The notes under the pieces: generated by a model
What the model was told of the DNA's origin: nothing
The model's input: the letters and a program-made list of their open reading frames with translations, nothing else
The model's database searches: none
Made by a program: the position numbers and the translations under genes
Assembly (NCBI RefSeq): GCF_900103535.1
Contig: NZ_FNHQ01000013.1
Coordinates: forward strand, 1-64,000
Length of the DNA stretch: 64,000 bases
From: Megasphaera paucivorans
GTDB taxonomy: Bacteria > Bacillota > Negativicutes > Veillonellales > Megasphaeraceae
Direction of reading: 5' to 3'
In this document: positions 16,594 through 25,725 of the stretch, in pieces
Position numbering within the stretch: the first letter of the stretch is position 1
Layout of the letters: every line of letters begins with the position of its first letter

Positions 16594-18702
16594 GTGGAAC
16601 AGGATGTATCGAATGCCTCGAGCGGACGCAAGCATTTGCACCGCTATCGGCATGGCATAGCACACAAAGATTTGACAGTGGCATTTATCGGGAATCCGAA
16701 CTGCGGTAAAACGACACTGTTTAATGCGTATACGGGAGCCAACCTCAAAGTGGCCAATTGGCCGGGCGTAACGGTAGAGAAAGTAGAAGGCTCTGTTGTC
16801 GATCATGGTGTCACTATACATCTTGTCGATTTACCCGGAACATACAGCTTGACCTCCTATACCATGGAAGAACAAGTATCACGTAATTTTATATTGAGCG
16901 ATGAAGTCGATGTCATTATCGACGTGGTAGATGCATCGGCGCTGGAACGAAATCTGTATTTGACCCTGCAGCTCCTGGAACTGGGAAAACCGGTCGTGAT
17001 GGCACTGAATATGATGGATATTGTAGAAAAGCGGGGCATGGAAATTGACCTGCACCGCCTGCCGGAAATGCTCGGCATTCCTATCATTCCAGTATCGGCC
17101 CTAAAGCGGCGCGGATTGAGCGTGCTCCTGCATGCGGCCATTCATCATCGAGACCATGTCCATCCGGACCGGCTCGTACACGATCACTCCAGTCATACCC
17201 GGCATCGGCATAACCACCACAGTGAATTTGCCATGGTGTACAGCGACCTGCTGGAAGACAAGATCGATGTCATCAAAGAACAACTCAAGCTGCAGTATCC
17301 GCAGATGTTCAATCACCGCTGGCATGCACTCAAACTGTTGGAGCAAGATGCGGAGGTCACGAGGAACTACCCGATCGATGAGAAAGGCCGTATTGTTGAT
17401 AGAAGCTATGAAACGGATATTATTAACCAAAAATATGATTTTATCGAGGAAATCATACATGAAGTAGTCGTCAACCGAGAGGAAAAAGTAGCCGCCACAG
17501 AATACGCAGACCGTATATTGACCAACCGATGGCTCAGTATACCCGTATTTCTTCTGATCATGGCCGGCGTATTTTTCCTGACTTTTTATGTGGGTGATTA
17601 TTTAAAATCCTATTTTGAACTGGCACTGGATGTCATATCCGCACAAGCGACCAGCGGGCTGACCCTGCTCGGAGCCAATGATATGCTCATCTCACTCGTC
17701 GTCGAAGGAATTATTGCCGGGGTCGGCGGTATCCTGACCTTTCTGCCCAATATCTGCATTTTATTTCTGACACTGGCCTTTTTGGAAGACAGCGGCTACA
17801 TGTCGCGTGTCGCTTTTATTATGAATGACATTATGGAACGGCTGGGACTTTCGGGGCGTGCTTTTATCCCCATGATACTGGGATTTGGCTGCTCCGTGCC
17901 GGCGATCATGGCTTCGCGGGCGCTGGAAAATAAGACAGACCGGTATCGGACGATGCTCGTGACGCCGTTTATGTCCTGCAGTGCCAGACTGCCGATTTAT
18001 ATCCTGTTTTCAGGTATGTTTTTCCCGCAGAATTCGATGCTGGCAGCCTATTCCATGTATATCATCGGAATTGTCGTAGCCCTTCTTTCCTTATTGGGCA
18101 TGAACCTTGTGGAAAAACGGACGCAGGAAAATGCGCTGCTCATCGAACTGCCGGAATATAAACGTCCCAGCAGCCGTACCGTGGGCATTTATGTATGGGA
18201 AAAAGTAAAAGACTATCTGAGCCGGGCCGGTACCATTATCTTTGCCGCCTCTATTATCATGTGGTTCATTCTCAACTTCGGCCCAGGCGGCTATGGCGAA
18301 ATGACCAATAGCTACGGAGCACTTATGGGAAAATGGCTGGTGCCGATCTTTGCACCCATTGGTCTGGGATACTGGCAGATATCCTTAGCGCTTATCGCGG
18401 GGATATCTGCTAAAGAAGTCGTCGTATCCAGCTTTGTCGTCCTTTTTGACGGACTCAATATTAACTCCGGTGCGGCACTTATGAGCCTGGCAGGAACACT
18501 GGGAAGCGTAGGCTTTACTCCGCTCAATGCCTATTGCATGATGCTCTTTTCCCTGCTGTACATCCCCTGCGCAGCCACGCTGGCAACGGTACACTCTGAA
18601 TCACACAGTTGGAAATGGACGATCTTTTCCGCCGTCTTTCAAATTGCCGTTGCCTGGATCGTTACCTTTATCGTATACCAAGTAGGAAGCCGGATACTAT
18701 AA
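16594..18702 (+). CDS. feoB: Ferrous iron transporter FeoB
   Basis: Main Fe(II) permease of anaerobes. The N-terminal G domain has GNPNCGKT at residues 33-40, DLPGTYSL and NMMD, followed by a helical domain and two Gate-type membrane halves (first from about 308; GFGCSVPAI in the core). The 702-residue length is normal. Unusual is a histidine-rich stretch, 12 His in 32 residues at about 180-211, between the G domain and the helical region. It may bind metal. GTG 16594 is chosen because AGGAG (16580-16584) ends nine bases before it; the in-frame TTG at 16585 abuts that site. No FeoC follows. Confidence 0.95.
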   Translation: MEQDVSNASSGRKHLHRYRHGIAHKDLTVAFIGNPNCGKTTLFNAYTGANLKVANWPGVTVEKVEGSVVDHGVTIHLVDLPGTYSLTSYTMEEQVSRNFILSDEVDVIIDVVDASALERNLYLTLQLLELGKPVVMALNMMDIVEKRGMEIDLHRLPEMLGIPIIPVSALKRRGLSVLLHAAIHHRDHVHPDRLVHDHSSHTRHRHNHHSEFAMVYSDLLEDKIDVIKEQLKLQYPQMFNHRWHALKLLEQDAEVTRNYPIDEKGRIVDRSYETDIINQKYDFIEEIIHEVVVNREEKVAATEYADRILTNRWLSIPVFLLIMAGVFFLTFYVGDYLKSYFELALDVISAQATSGLTLLGANDMLISLVVEGIIAGVGGILTFLPNICILFLTLAFLEDSGYMSRVAFIMNDIMERLGLSGRAFIPMILGFGCSVPAIMASRALENKTDRYRTMLVTPFMSCSARLPIYILFSGMFFPQNSMLAAYSMYIIGIVVALLSLLGMNLVEKRTQENALLIELPEYKRPSSRTVGIYVWEKVKDYLSRAGTIIFAASIIMWFILNFGPGGYGEMTNSYGALMGKWLVPIFAPIGLGYWQISLALIAGISAKEVVVSSFVVLFDGLNINSGAALMSLAGTLGSVGFTPLNAYCMMLFSLLYIPCAATLATVHSESHSWKWTIFSAVFQIAVAWIVTFIVYQVGSRIL

Positions 18703-18815
18703 AGCAGGCGGGAAACGGATAAGGGCAGCTTCTCGGATCGCTGCTGTTGGAATAGAAAAGGTCGGAATATCATTATGTGAACTGTAATGTGATTTTAAAA
18801 AGTTTACATAAATAA

Positions 18816-18876
18816 TAGACAAGCTGGGGAAAACACTGTATAATAATTGCGTGTAAAAACGGGAACGTTTTTTCAC
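18816..18876 (+). promoter_or_regulatory. Promoter and 5' hairpin of the ecfA1A2T-truA operon
   Basis: TAGACA (18816-18821), 17 bases and TATAAT (18839-18844). The predicted first base is near 18851. There a hairpin begins: arms 18851-18860 and 18867-18876 apart from small mismatches, with a U-rich 3' arm. It may protect the 5' end or cause early termination. Confidence 0.65.
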
Positions 18877-18911
18877 TTTATGTACTATATAGGAGATGTA
18901 AGGAGATACGA

Positions 18912-19751
18912 ATGAGTATACCTATGATAAAGCTGGATCACATGAGCCATTCTTATACGGATGAAGAAGGAAAGCAAGTGTATGCCGTACGGGATGTATC
19001 GTTATCGATCCAGACCGGAGAATTCGTGGCGATTATCGGCACGAATGGTTCGGGAAAATCTACCTTGGCCAAGCATTTCAATGTTCTGCTTGTACCGACA
19101 GAGGGAACTTGTGAAGTCTGCGGCATGCGTACGGATGATCCTGATTTGACTTGGGATATCCGGCAGAAAGTCGGCATGGTTTTCCAGAATCCAGATAATC
19201 AGATCGTAGCCGCCATTGTGGAAGAAGATGTAGCCTTCGGACCGGAAAATCTGGGAGTGCCGTCGGAGGAAATAAAAAAACGTGTCAAAGCGGCGCTGGA
19301 ACGCGTCAATATGACGCAATACGCGCACCATGGTCCGCATCTGCTGAGCGGCGGCCAAAAGCAGCGTATTGCCATTGCCGGTATTTTGGCCATGCAGTCG
19401 CAATGCATCGTTCTCGATGAACCGACGGCCATGCTTGATCCGATCGGCCGCAAAGAAGTGATGGATACGATTCATCAGCTGAATGCAGAAGGAATCACCG
19501 TTATTTTGATTACCCATTTCATGGAGGAAGCCGTCACGGCAGATCGTGTTGTTGTTATCAATCATGGCAGACTGCAGATGGATGGCAAGCCCCGGGATAT
19601 TTTTACCCATGTACGGGAACTAAAGGACATGGGACTGGATGTGCCGGTTTCGGCTGAATTGGCCTTGCGTCTGCGGGAAAAGGGAATTTCACTGGACGGT
19701 ACGATCATAACAAAGGAAGAATTAGGGGACGCATTATGTCAATACAGTTAG
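18912..19751 (+). CDS. ecfA1: ECF transporter ATPase EcfA1
   Basis: One of the two ATPases that energise energy-coupling-factor vitamin transporters. The 279-residue ABC protein has Walker [10 protein letters not shown] at 43-51, Q-loop FQNPDNQIV, signature LLSGGQKQR and Walker [10 protein letters not shown]. The NPDNQ sequence at the Q-loop is typical of EcfA1. It overlaps ecfA2 by 16 bases. No S-component lies in this operon, which fits a shared (group II) module serving scattered S-components such as BioY at 5.6 kb. Confidence 0.95.
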   Translation: MSIPMIKLDHMSHSYTDEEGKQVYAVRDVSLSIQTGEFVAIIGTNGSGKSTLAKHFNVLLVPTEGTCEVCGMRTDDPDLTWDIRQKVGMVFQNPDNQIVAAIVEEDVAFGPENLGVPSEEIKKRVKAALERVNMTQYAHHGPHLLSGGQKQRIAIAGILAMQSQCIVLDEPTAMLDPIGRKEVMDTIHQLNAEGITVILITHFMEEAVTADRVVVINHGRLQMDGKPRDIFTHVRELKDMGLDVPVSAELALRLREKGISLDGTIITKEELGDALCQYS

Positions 19752-20605
19752 AAAACGTGTCGTATACCTATGGAGTAGGTACGCCGTTTGAAAAGACAGC
19801 GCTGCGCAATGTAACGATGGAAATCAGCAGCGGCGATTTTGTCGGAATCATCGGACATACGGGATCCGGCAAGTCCACACTGGTGCAGATGTTGAACGGA
19901 TTGCTGCATCCTACGATGGGACAGGTCACGGTCAATGGCATGGATATCAGGCAAAAATCAAAAGCAGCGATGGATATGCGCCATAAAGTAGGCATGGTGT
20001 TCCAATATCCGGAATACCAGTTGTTTGAAGAGACCGTTGCCAAGGATATTGCATTTGGTCCGCGCAATATGGGGTTGACGGAAGAAGAAATAGAACAGCG
20101 CGTCAAGGAAGCTATGGAATTCGTCCATCTCGATTATGAAGAATATGGCAATCGCTCTCCCTTTCGGCTGAGCGGCGGGCAGATGCGCCGTGTTGCCATT
20201 GCTGGCGTTATCGCGATCCATCCGGAATACCTGATTCTCGACGAACCCTCGGCGGGACTGGATCCCGTAGGCCGTGAAGAAATATTTTCCGAAGTCCAGC
20301 GCTGGCATGAAGAAAAAAATATTACGGTTATCCTGGTGTCTCACAATATGGAGGATATTTCCCGCCTGGCCAATCGATTGATCGTACTGGACCACAGCGA
20401 AATTATTCTTGATGGAGAACCGCTGGAGATATTTGCTAAGCAGCAGGACCTGCTGCATCGTGCCGGAGTCAGTGTGCCGCCGGTCACGGAGGTGTTGCAG
20501 TATCTGCAGGGCCGCGGTCTGCCGGTCGAAGACCGTGTGCGGACCGTAGAAGAAGCCGCGGCCTCGATTTATGCGGGGGTAAGGGGGAATACGCATGCTC
20601 ACTGA
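19736..20605 (+). CDS. ecfA2: ECF transporter ATPase EcfA2
   Basis: Second ATPase of the module. The 289-residue protein has Walker [10 protein letters not shown] near residue 43, the EcfA2-like Q-loop [10 protein letters not shown], signature RLSGGQMRR and Walker [13 protein letters not shown]-terminal extension lies beyond the H-loop (SHNMED). It overlaps both neighbours (16 and 11 bases), so the three genes are translationally coupled. Confidence 0.95.
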   Translation: MSIQLENVSYTYGVGTPFEKTALRNVTMEISSGDFVGIIGHTGSGKSTLVQMLNGLLHPTMGQVTVNGMDIRQKSKAAMDMRHKVGMVFQYPEYQLFEETVAKDIAFGPRNMGLTEEEIEQRVKEAMEFVHLDYEEYGNRSPFRLSGGQMRRVAIAGVIAIHPEYLILDEPSAGLDPVGREEIFSEVQRWHEEKNITVILVSHNMEDISRLANRLIVLDHSEIILDGEPLEIFAKQQDLLHRAGVSVPPVTEVLQYLQGRGLPVEDRVRTVEEAAASIYAGVRGNTHAH

Positions 20606-21395
20606 TATTACACTGGGTCAATATTTCCCGGGACATTCCTTTTTGCATAAACTGGATCCGCGAGCCAAAATTATGGCGACGATGATTTTTATCATAGCGA
20701 TATTTTTTGCGGAATCTCTTCCGGCCTATGGCGTAGTTACGGCGTTTGTGGTGCTCAATTTTGTGGTATCGCGGCTGCCGCTGAAACTGATCGTCAAGTC
20801 GTTGAAGCCGTTGTGGATTATTATTGTGTTTACGATGGGCATCCATATCTTTACGACGCCGGGGATCGTACTGTGGCAGTACGGATTTATTTCCATTACC
20901 AAGGAAGGCGTGTACCAAGGGAGTCTGATGACGGCTCGTCTGGTATACTTGATTATCTTTTCCTCCCTGCTGACCTATACGACGTCCCCCATCGTGCTGA
21001 CGGATGGCATCGAACATATATTGAATCCCTTCCGGCGCATCGGGGTGCCGGCGCATGAACTGGCCATGATGATGACCATTGCCCTGCGCTTTATCCCGAC
21101 GCTATTAGAAGAAACCGACCGGATCATGAAGGCCCAAACAGCCCGCGGTGCCAACTTTACGAGCGGCAGTATACTGCAGCGCGGCAAGAATATGATACCG
21201 CTGCTGGTGCCGCTGTTTGTTAGTGCGTTCCGCCGGGCCGACGAACTGGCGACGGCGATGGAAGCCCGCTGTTACCGCGGCGGAGAAGGCCGGACGCGTA
21301 TGAATGAATTATCCTATACCTATCGAGACGGGATTGCCATGGCGGCTATCGTTCTCGTAACGGGAATTTTGATTTGGATGCGGTGGTTTATATGA
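20595..21395 (+). CDS. ecfT: ECF transporter transmembrane protein EcfT
   Basis: Membrane scaffold that joins the two ATPases and the S-component. The 266-residue protein begins ITLGQYFPGHSFLHKLDPRAK, the usual EcfT opening. It has about five membrane segments and the two coupling-helix motifs with Ala-Arg-Gly or a variant: AQTARGANF and AMEARCYRGG. It overlaps ecfA2 by 11 bases, and its TGA is part of the ATGA start of truA. Confidence 0.95.
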   Translation: MLTDITLGQYFPGHSFLHKLDPRAKIMATMIFIIAIFFAESLPAYGVVTAFVVLNFVVSRLPLKLIVKSLKPLWIIIVFTMGIHIFTTPGIVLWQYGFISITKEGVYQGSLMTARLVYLIIFSSLLTYTTSPIVLTDGIEHILNPFRRIGVPAHELAMMMTIALRFIPTLLEETDRIMKAQTARGANFTSGSILQRGKNMIPLLVPLFVSAFRRADELATAMEARCYRGGEGRTRMNELSYTYRDGIAMAAIVLVTGILIWMRWFI

Positions 21396-22180
21396 AAAAG
21401 AACATCTGTCTGACCGTTGCCTATGATGGAACCGATTTTCACGGATTTCAGCGGCAGACCAATGCTCCTTCGATTCAGCTGGAAATTGAGCGGGCCTTAT
21501 CTCGTATATTTTCCGCACCGATCACGATTTATGGAGCGGCTCGTACTGATGCCGGAGTCCATGCGCGCGGACAAGTCGTTAATTTTTACGGAGAAGGTTC
21601 GATCCCGATAGAGAAAATCCCCTATGCGGCCAAAGGATATCTGCCGTCGGAAATCGTCATACGTACGGCGCAGGAAATGCCGCAGCACTTCAGTGTGCGT
21701 CATGACTGTACCGGTAAGCACTATCGCTATACTATCAATAACGCACAAGTTTGTGATCCCTTCCTGCTGCGCTACGCCTGGTTCATACGCAAGCCGCTGG
21801 ATATAGAAGCGATGAAAGCCGGCGCGGAAATACTGCTGGGGACCCATGATTTTTCTGCCTTTGAAGGGCAGAATACGACGCCCATGAATCCGCTGAAAAC
21901 AATGTATGACATTACCTTTCAGCGAGAAGGAACAGCACTGCAGATCAATGTACTGGGAGACGGGTTTCTATATCATATGGTCCGCAATATGGCAGGCGGC
22001 TTTGTCGATCTGGGACTTCACCGCATGACCGTAGATTCGTTCCGCGCGATTCTGGAAGGACTGGACCGGACCCGGCTGGGAGCGACTGCCCCGGCTCGAG
22101 GACTATGTCTGGAACGCGTGTTTTATTCCTATGAAGGGCTAAAAGAAACAGAACAATTGCTGCGGGAACACGCATTATAA
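21392..22180 (+). CDS. truA: tRNA pseudouridine synthase A
   Basis: Isomerises U38-U40 in the anticodon stem-loop of many tRNAs. The 262-residue protein starts MKKNICLTVAYDGTDFHGFQ, and the catalytic aspartate is in ARTDAGVHA near residue 54. FLYHMVRNM marks the C-terminal part. The ATG at 21392 shares the ATGA junction with ecfT; a longer in-frame start at 21374 would extend past the family's normal N-terminus. The ecf-truA linkage is common in Firmicutes. Confidence 0.95.
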   Translation: MKKNICLTVAYDGTDFHGFQRQTNAPSIQLEIERALSRIFSAPITIYGAARTDAGVHARGQVVNFYGEGSIPIEKIPYAAKGYLPSEIVIRTAQEMPQHFSVRHDCTGKHYRYTINNAQVCDPFLLRYAWFIRKPLDIEAMKAGAEILLGTHDFSAFEGQNTTPMNPLKTMYDITFQREGTALQINVLGDGFLYHMVRNMAGGFVDLGLHRMTVDSFRAILEGLDRTRLGATAPARGLCLERVFYSYEGLKETEQLLREHAL

Positions 22181-22232
22181 CAGAAATATAAAAACTTGAT
22201 GACGCATATTTAAAAATAATATGATAGAATGC

Positions 22233-22262
22233 AAGGCGTGTATATTGATACGCGCCTTTTTC
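22233..22262 (+). terminator. Terminator after truA
   Basis: Eleven-base arms (22233-22243 and 22248-22258) with one G-U pair, a four-base loop and a T run. Confidence 0.85.
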
Positions 22263-22323
22263 TGTGTCATACTTTAAAGGTAACGTTAAAAAAGCAATAC
22301 ATGCAGAAAAAATGAAAAAGCAA

Positions 22324-22414
22324 GACAGGGCAAAGGGAGAGGTTAGACTTTTCCCTTATCTCCCTTGCCTTTGTCTCTCTTGACAGGGGCCTGCATTTAA
22401 AAGACGGCCTGCAT
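22324..22414 (+). promoter_or_regulatory. Structured leader and direct repeats before the TDT gene
   Basis: A hairpin of about 15 pairs with two small bulges spans 22324-22375. Its inner AAGGGAGA/TCTCCCTT part is perfect. No T run follows, so it is not an ordinary terminator. GGCCTGCAT then occurs twice, at 22388-22396 and 22406-22414 (18 bases apart), like a tandem protein-binding site. It matches no riboswitch class that I know. Confidence 0.45.
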
Positions 22415-22447
22415 GTACTTGGTAATTTTGAAAAGAAGGTATTATAA

Positions 22448-23455
22448 ATGGCACAACATATTGAGATCATAGCACCGGACGAAAGAGAAGTCATACGGCA
22501 AATTGGCTTTGTTCATTTTATGTCGGTTTCTACTTTTGCCGCGTCCATGGGGTATTGCGGCATGTGTTTCGGATGGCGTCTGGCTCATCAGATTTGGGGA
22601 GCTCCGGCCTGGATCGGAGAATGTTTCGGAGCCGTGGCCCTGCTGATTTATTTTTGGGTATTTTTCCAGTATTTTCGTAAATTGCGAATCGATACGGCAG
22701 CCGTACGGGCAGAATGGAATTCTCCGTCTAAAGTCAATTTCTTCGGAACATTTACGGTTTCTACGGTATTGCTGGCAGCGGTACTGGCACCGTATAGTCA
22801 TGTGGTGGCCAGCATATTCTGGTGGGTGGCACTGGTAATGATTCTGCTGTTTGGCTGGATATTACTTAGTCATTGGCTGCTGGAACGTCAGAATATCAAC
22901 GAAGTGACACCGGCTTGGCTGCTTCCTGTACTGGGGCCTATTACGATCCCCATTGCCGGGAATGTGCTGCAGAACCCCGGGTTTCATGATATTTCCGTAT
23001 TTTGTGTCGCTATCGGGATTGTGACGGGGATTCCGGTTATTGCGCTGCTGCTGACCCGCAGTATCATCGGCAAGCCGCTGCCGGATGCGGTGCAGCCCAG
23101 TTTGATGATTCTCATGGCACCCTTTGGCATGGGCTATATCACCTACAGTGATACGTTTGGCCCGGATAATTTTACGGCGTTATTTATCTGCGCCGGGATT
23201 TTCCTTCTCGTGCCGATCGCCTGCAAAGTTGCCTCGATCATGCTCAGTACTCCGTTTCGCATGGGCTGGTGGGCTGCTAGTTTCCCCAGTATGGCCTTTA
23301 CAAACGGCGTATTGCATTTCAGTAACGACTACACCGTGTTTTGGACGCGTGCACTGGGATTATTCCTGTTGATTTGTGCGACATCCTTGATTTTATGGCT
23401 GTCAGGCAAAACGATATGGGCGATCCATCATAAGACACTTTGGAAATTATATTGA
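22448..23455 (+). CDS. TDT-family (TehA/SLAC1-like) anion or dicarboxylate carrier
   Basis: The 335-residue membrane protein has about ten membrane segments. An early GFVHFMSVSTFAASMGYCGM segment matches the first helix pattern of the tellurite-resistance/dicarboxylate transporter family, and GPITIPIAGNVL and MAPFGMGYI are also family-like. Members include TehA, the malate carrier Mae1 and the anion channel SLAC1. Substrate unknown: nearby genes give no clue. The ATG follows AAGAAGG. It has its own structured leader. Confidence 0.8.
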   Translation: MAQHIEIIAPDEREVIRQIGFVHFMSVSTFAASMGYCGMCFGWRLAHQIWGAPAWIGECFGAVALLIYFWVFFQYFRKLRIDTAAVRAEWNSPSKVNFFGTFTVSTVLLAAVLAPYSHVVASIFWWVALVMILLFGWILLSHWLLERQNINEVTPAWLLPVLGPITIPIAGNVLQNPGFHDISVFCVAIGIVTGIPVIALLLTRSIIGKPLPDAVQPSLMILMAPFGMGYITYSDTFGPDNFTALFICAGIFLLVPIACKVASIMLSTPFRMGWWAASFPSMAFTNGVLHFSNDYTVFWTRALGLFLLICATSLILWLSGKTIWAIHHKTLWKLY

Positions 23456-23478
23456 TTACAATGCCGATGTGGTATAAT
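23452..23478 (+). promoter_or_regulatory. Promoter of the TrpD-like gene
   Basis: Extended -10 TGTGGTATAAT (TATAAT at 23473-23478). The TTGATT at 23452-23457 is only 15 bases away, so the extended -10 probably does most of the work. Confidence 0.5.
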
Positions 23479-23539
23479 ATACATATAAGAAACATCGTTA
23501 GGATCACAAGAGGAATGTACGTACAAAGGAGTGAGGGCT

Positions 23540-24586
23540 ATGTTGAAAAATTTACTGGTAAAACTAGCAGAAGGTAATGATTTGACATCTCGGGAATGTG
23601 TATTTGCCATGGATCGCATTATGGACGGACGCGTTTCCAATATTCAGCTCAGCGCATTTTTAGCAGCTTTGGCTGTCAAAGGGTGTACGGATACGGAAAT
23701 AACTGGTTTTGCCCAAGGAATGCGGGAACACAGCCTGAAGGTGGAACATCATTTGAATTTATTTGAAATCGTAGGTACCGGCGGAGATACGGCCAAGACC
23801 TTTAACATTTCCACGACCGCGGCATTTGTCATTGCAGCCGGCGGCGTACTGGTAGCCAAACACGGCAACCGAGCCAAGACATCGCGCAGCGGTTCGGCAG
23901 ATATGCTGGAAGCACTGGGCGGTAATATTTTTTTGGAACCCGATAGCTGTCTGGAGATGCTTCGTGCGATCGGCATCTGCTATTTCTATACACGATACTA
24001 TTACTATATGATGAAACATATTGACTCCGTTCGCGAAGAACTGGGGATCCCGACCATTTTCGACGTGCTCCGTCCCTTGACCAATCCGGCCCGTGCCAAA
24101 TATGAACTATTAGGTGTAAACAAGAAAAAACTTGTCGAACCGATGGCCCGTGTACTTTCCAATCTGGGCGTCGTGCGCGGCATGGTAGTATATGGACAAG
24201 ATGGATCTGATGAAATTTCAGCTTCGGCAGTTACGACCGTTTGCGAATTCACAGGAAATGTCTTCAAGACCTATGAAATCCGGCCGGAGGATTTTTGTCT
24301 GAGCCGCTGCCGGCAGGACGAACTGGCAGGCAGCACACCGAAAGAAAATGCGGCGATTGCCCGCAGTATCCTGAAAGGGGAAAAAAGTGCTAAGCGTACG
24401 GCGATTATCATGAATGCCGGAGCCGGACTTTACATCTGCGGCAAAGCGCTTACGCTGGAAGCCGGCATGAAGGAAGCGGCACGCCTTATCGATTCGGGAA
24501 AAGCTATGCAGAAAATGGATGAATTTTTAAGAATGAGTCAGCAGTTATCTGCGATAGAACGTTCCCGCGTTGCGGAATTCTTATAA
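23540..24586 (+). CDS. TrpD-like phosphoribosyltransferase, probably not acting on anthranilate
   Basis: The 348-residue protein has the anthranilate phosphoribosyltransferase fold. PRPP and metal motifs are kept: GTGGDTAKTFNIST, KHGNR and the metal-binding DE in DGSDEIS. The substrate side is altered. The family's FAP.HHPAMKHV segment reads YTRYYYYMMKHI, the usual IFNLLGPLTNP is IFDVLRPLTNP, and VHG.DGLDE is VYGQDGSDE. No other trp gene is adjacent. A paralogue with another acceptor is more likely than true TrpD. ATG 23540 follows AAAGGAG; the GTG at 23531 is too close to it. Confidence 0.8.
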   Translation: MLKNLLVKLAEGNDLTSRECVFAMDRIMDGRVSNIQLSAFLAALAVKGCTDTEITGFAQGMREHSLKVEHHLNLFEIVGTGGDTAKTFNISTTAAFVIAAGGVLVAKHGNRAKTSRSGSADMLEALGGNIFLEPDSCLEMLRAIGICYFYTRYYYYMMKHIDSVREELGIPTIFDVLRPLTNPARAKYELLGVNKKKLVEPMARVLSNLGVVRGMVVYGQDGSDEISASAVTTVCEFTGNVFKTYEIRPEDFCLSRCRQDELAGSTPKENAAIARSILKGEKSAKRTAIIMNAGAGLYICGKALTLEAGMKEAARLIDSGKAMQKMDEFLRMSQQLSAIERSRVAEFL

Positions 24587-24607
24587 TATATGGACAGCAG
24601 CGTATAC

Positions 24608-24659
24608 GGGGCTGACAGGGGGGACGAGAACGCTCGACTCTCTCCTGTCAGTCCCTTTT
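24608..24659 (+). terminator. Terminator after the TrpD-like gene
   Basis: Twelve-base arms (24608-24619 and 24644-24655, one G-U) plus an inner CGAG/CTCG stem, then TTTT. Confidence 0.85.
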
Positions 24660-24925
24660 AATGAGCGGCAGGCTATGCAATATCCGTATCTATATGGAAT
24701 AGGGTGCACATAGTTGCTTAAAAAAGATGATTGAAACGGAACTAGTATTTTGGAAATAACAGTACTTGTGGTATAATAGAGTATCGAATTGCCTGTTTGG
24801 CCGAATACGTATATGTTGTGCATCGGTCAGTTTATCTATAGTTATCCCTATGACGTATTTTCTGATGGAAATAGGCGGGGATGAATCATTTCGAAACTAC
24901 TCGTATAAAAGGATAGATATATAAT
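24660..24925 (+). promoter_or_regulatory. Gap holding the promoter and long leader of the VTT gene
   Basis: TTGGAA (24750-24755), 16 bases and TATAAT (24772-24777, with a TGTGG extension) give a good promoter. The mRNA leader before the ATG at 24926 is then about 140 bases. I see no coding frame, terminator or known riboswitch in it. From 24660 to 24749 I see nothing. Confidence 0.55.
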
Positions 24926-25660
24926 ATGAAGGATAAAACATTAGGGGTTTCGATCCACATCTTCGGTGTGCTGGCTGTAGTAGCCGTACTGTGGGCGATT
25001 CAACTTGTTCTGCCGGATTTTTACATGACCATGTGGAATCTCATGGTACAAGGAGATATAGACGGTCTTACGGACTATATTGCTTCCTTTGGCTATGAGG
25101 CTATATTGGTCAGTGTTTTCATGATTACCTTTGTCAATGCGATCGGATTTCCCTCCATCCCATTCCTTACGGTGAACGGTATTATTTTTGGTTTGGTCCC
25201 GGGAATCATCATTTCCTGGGCAGGTGAAGTATTAGGCATTGAAATCAGCTTTCATCTCACACGGACGCTGCTGCGCGGTCAGGCTAAAAAAATGATCGAG
25301 CGGAACGACATGCTGGAAAAACTCGATTCTTACAGCTGTATCAAGACGATCATCATGGGACGGGCTATACCGTATTCCCCGAATGTATTAGTAACGGCAT
25401 TCAGTGCACTAAGTCATATCTCCTATAAAGATCATTTTATTGCCAACCTGATCGGCAAAATACCGGCAGTCGTCATAGAAGTCTGGCTGGGGCACGATCT
25501 GCTCCGTTTCCATGAACACTGGGGCCGTCTGTTGGTGTTGGTATTGCTGGTGGCCGTTGTATATGGATTTATGTGGTGGAGAAAAAAGCATCGTCCGAAA
25601 CTGGCACATATGGAATGCCATCATCAGGAATCGGACAGTATCTCTGTTACAAAAAAATAG
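24926..25660 (+). CDS. VTT-domain (TVP38/TMEM64, DedA-like) membrane protein
   Basis: The 244-residue protein has an N-terminal membrane segment and then the VTT domain: VNAIGFPSIPFLTVNGIIFG, a GEVLG-containing re-entrant part and the conserved GRAIPYSPNVL near residue 150. Two closing membrane segments and a basic, His-containing tail follow. Homologues are linked to lipid scrambling or undecaprenyl phosphate recycling, but this subgroup has no assigned substrate. The ribosome-binding site is weak (AAAGGA). A bidirectional terminator separates it from the convergent gene. Confidence 0.85.
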   Translation: MKDKTLGVSIHIFGVLAVVAVLWAIQLVLPDFYMTMWNLMVQGDIDGLTDYIASFGYEAILVSVFMITFVNAIGFPSIPFLTVNGIIFGLVPGIIISWAGEVLGIEISFHLTRTLLRGQAKKMIERNDMLEKLDSYSCIKTIIMGRAIPYSPNVLVTAFSALSHISYKDHFIANLIGKIPAVVIEVWLGHDLLRFHEHWGRLLVLVLLVAVVYGFMWWRKKHRPKLAHMECHHQESDSISVTKK

Positions 25661-25674
25661 TGCGAAAGTATTGC

Positions 25675-25708
25675 AAAAAGAGGATCGGCGCAAGCCGGTC
25701 CTCTTTTT
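25675..25708. terminator. Bidirectional terminator
   Basis: AAAAAGAGGA-tCGGC pairs with GCCG-gTCCTCTTTTT around a short loop. It lies between convergent genes and carries A and T runs on both sides. Confidence 0.9.
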
Positions 25709-25725
25709 ATGCCAATCATAGGATG

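Noticed and set aside
24778-24925. Riboswitch in the leader of the VTT gene
   Set aside because: I could not match the conserved cores of common riboswitch classes that I know; only the length of the leader is suggestive.
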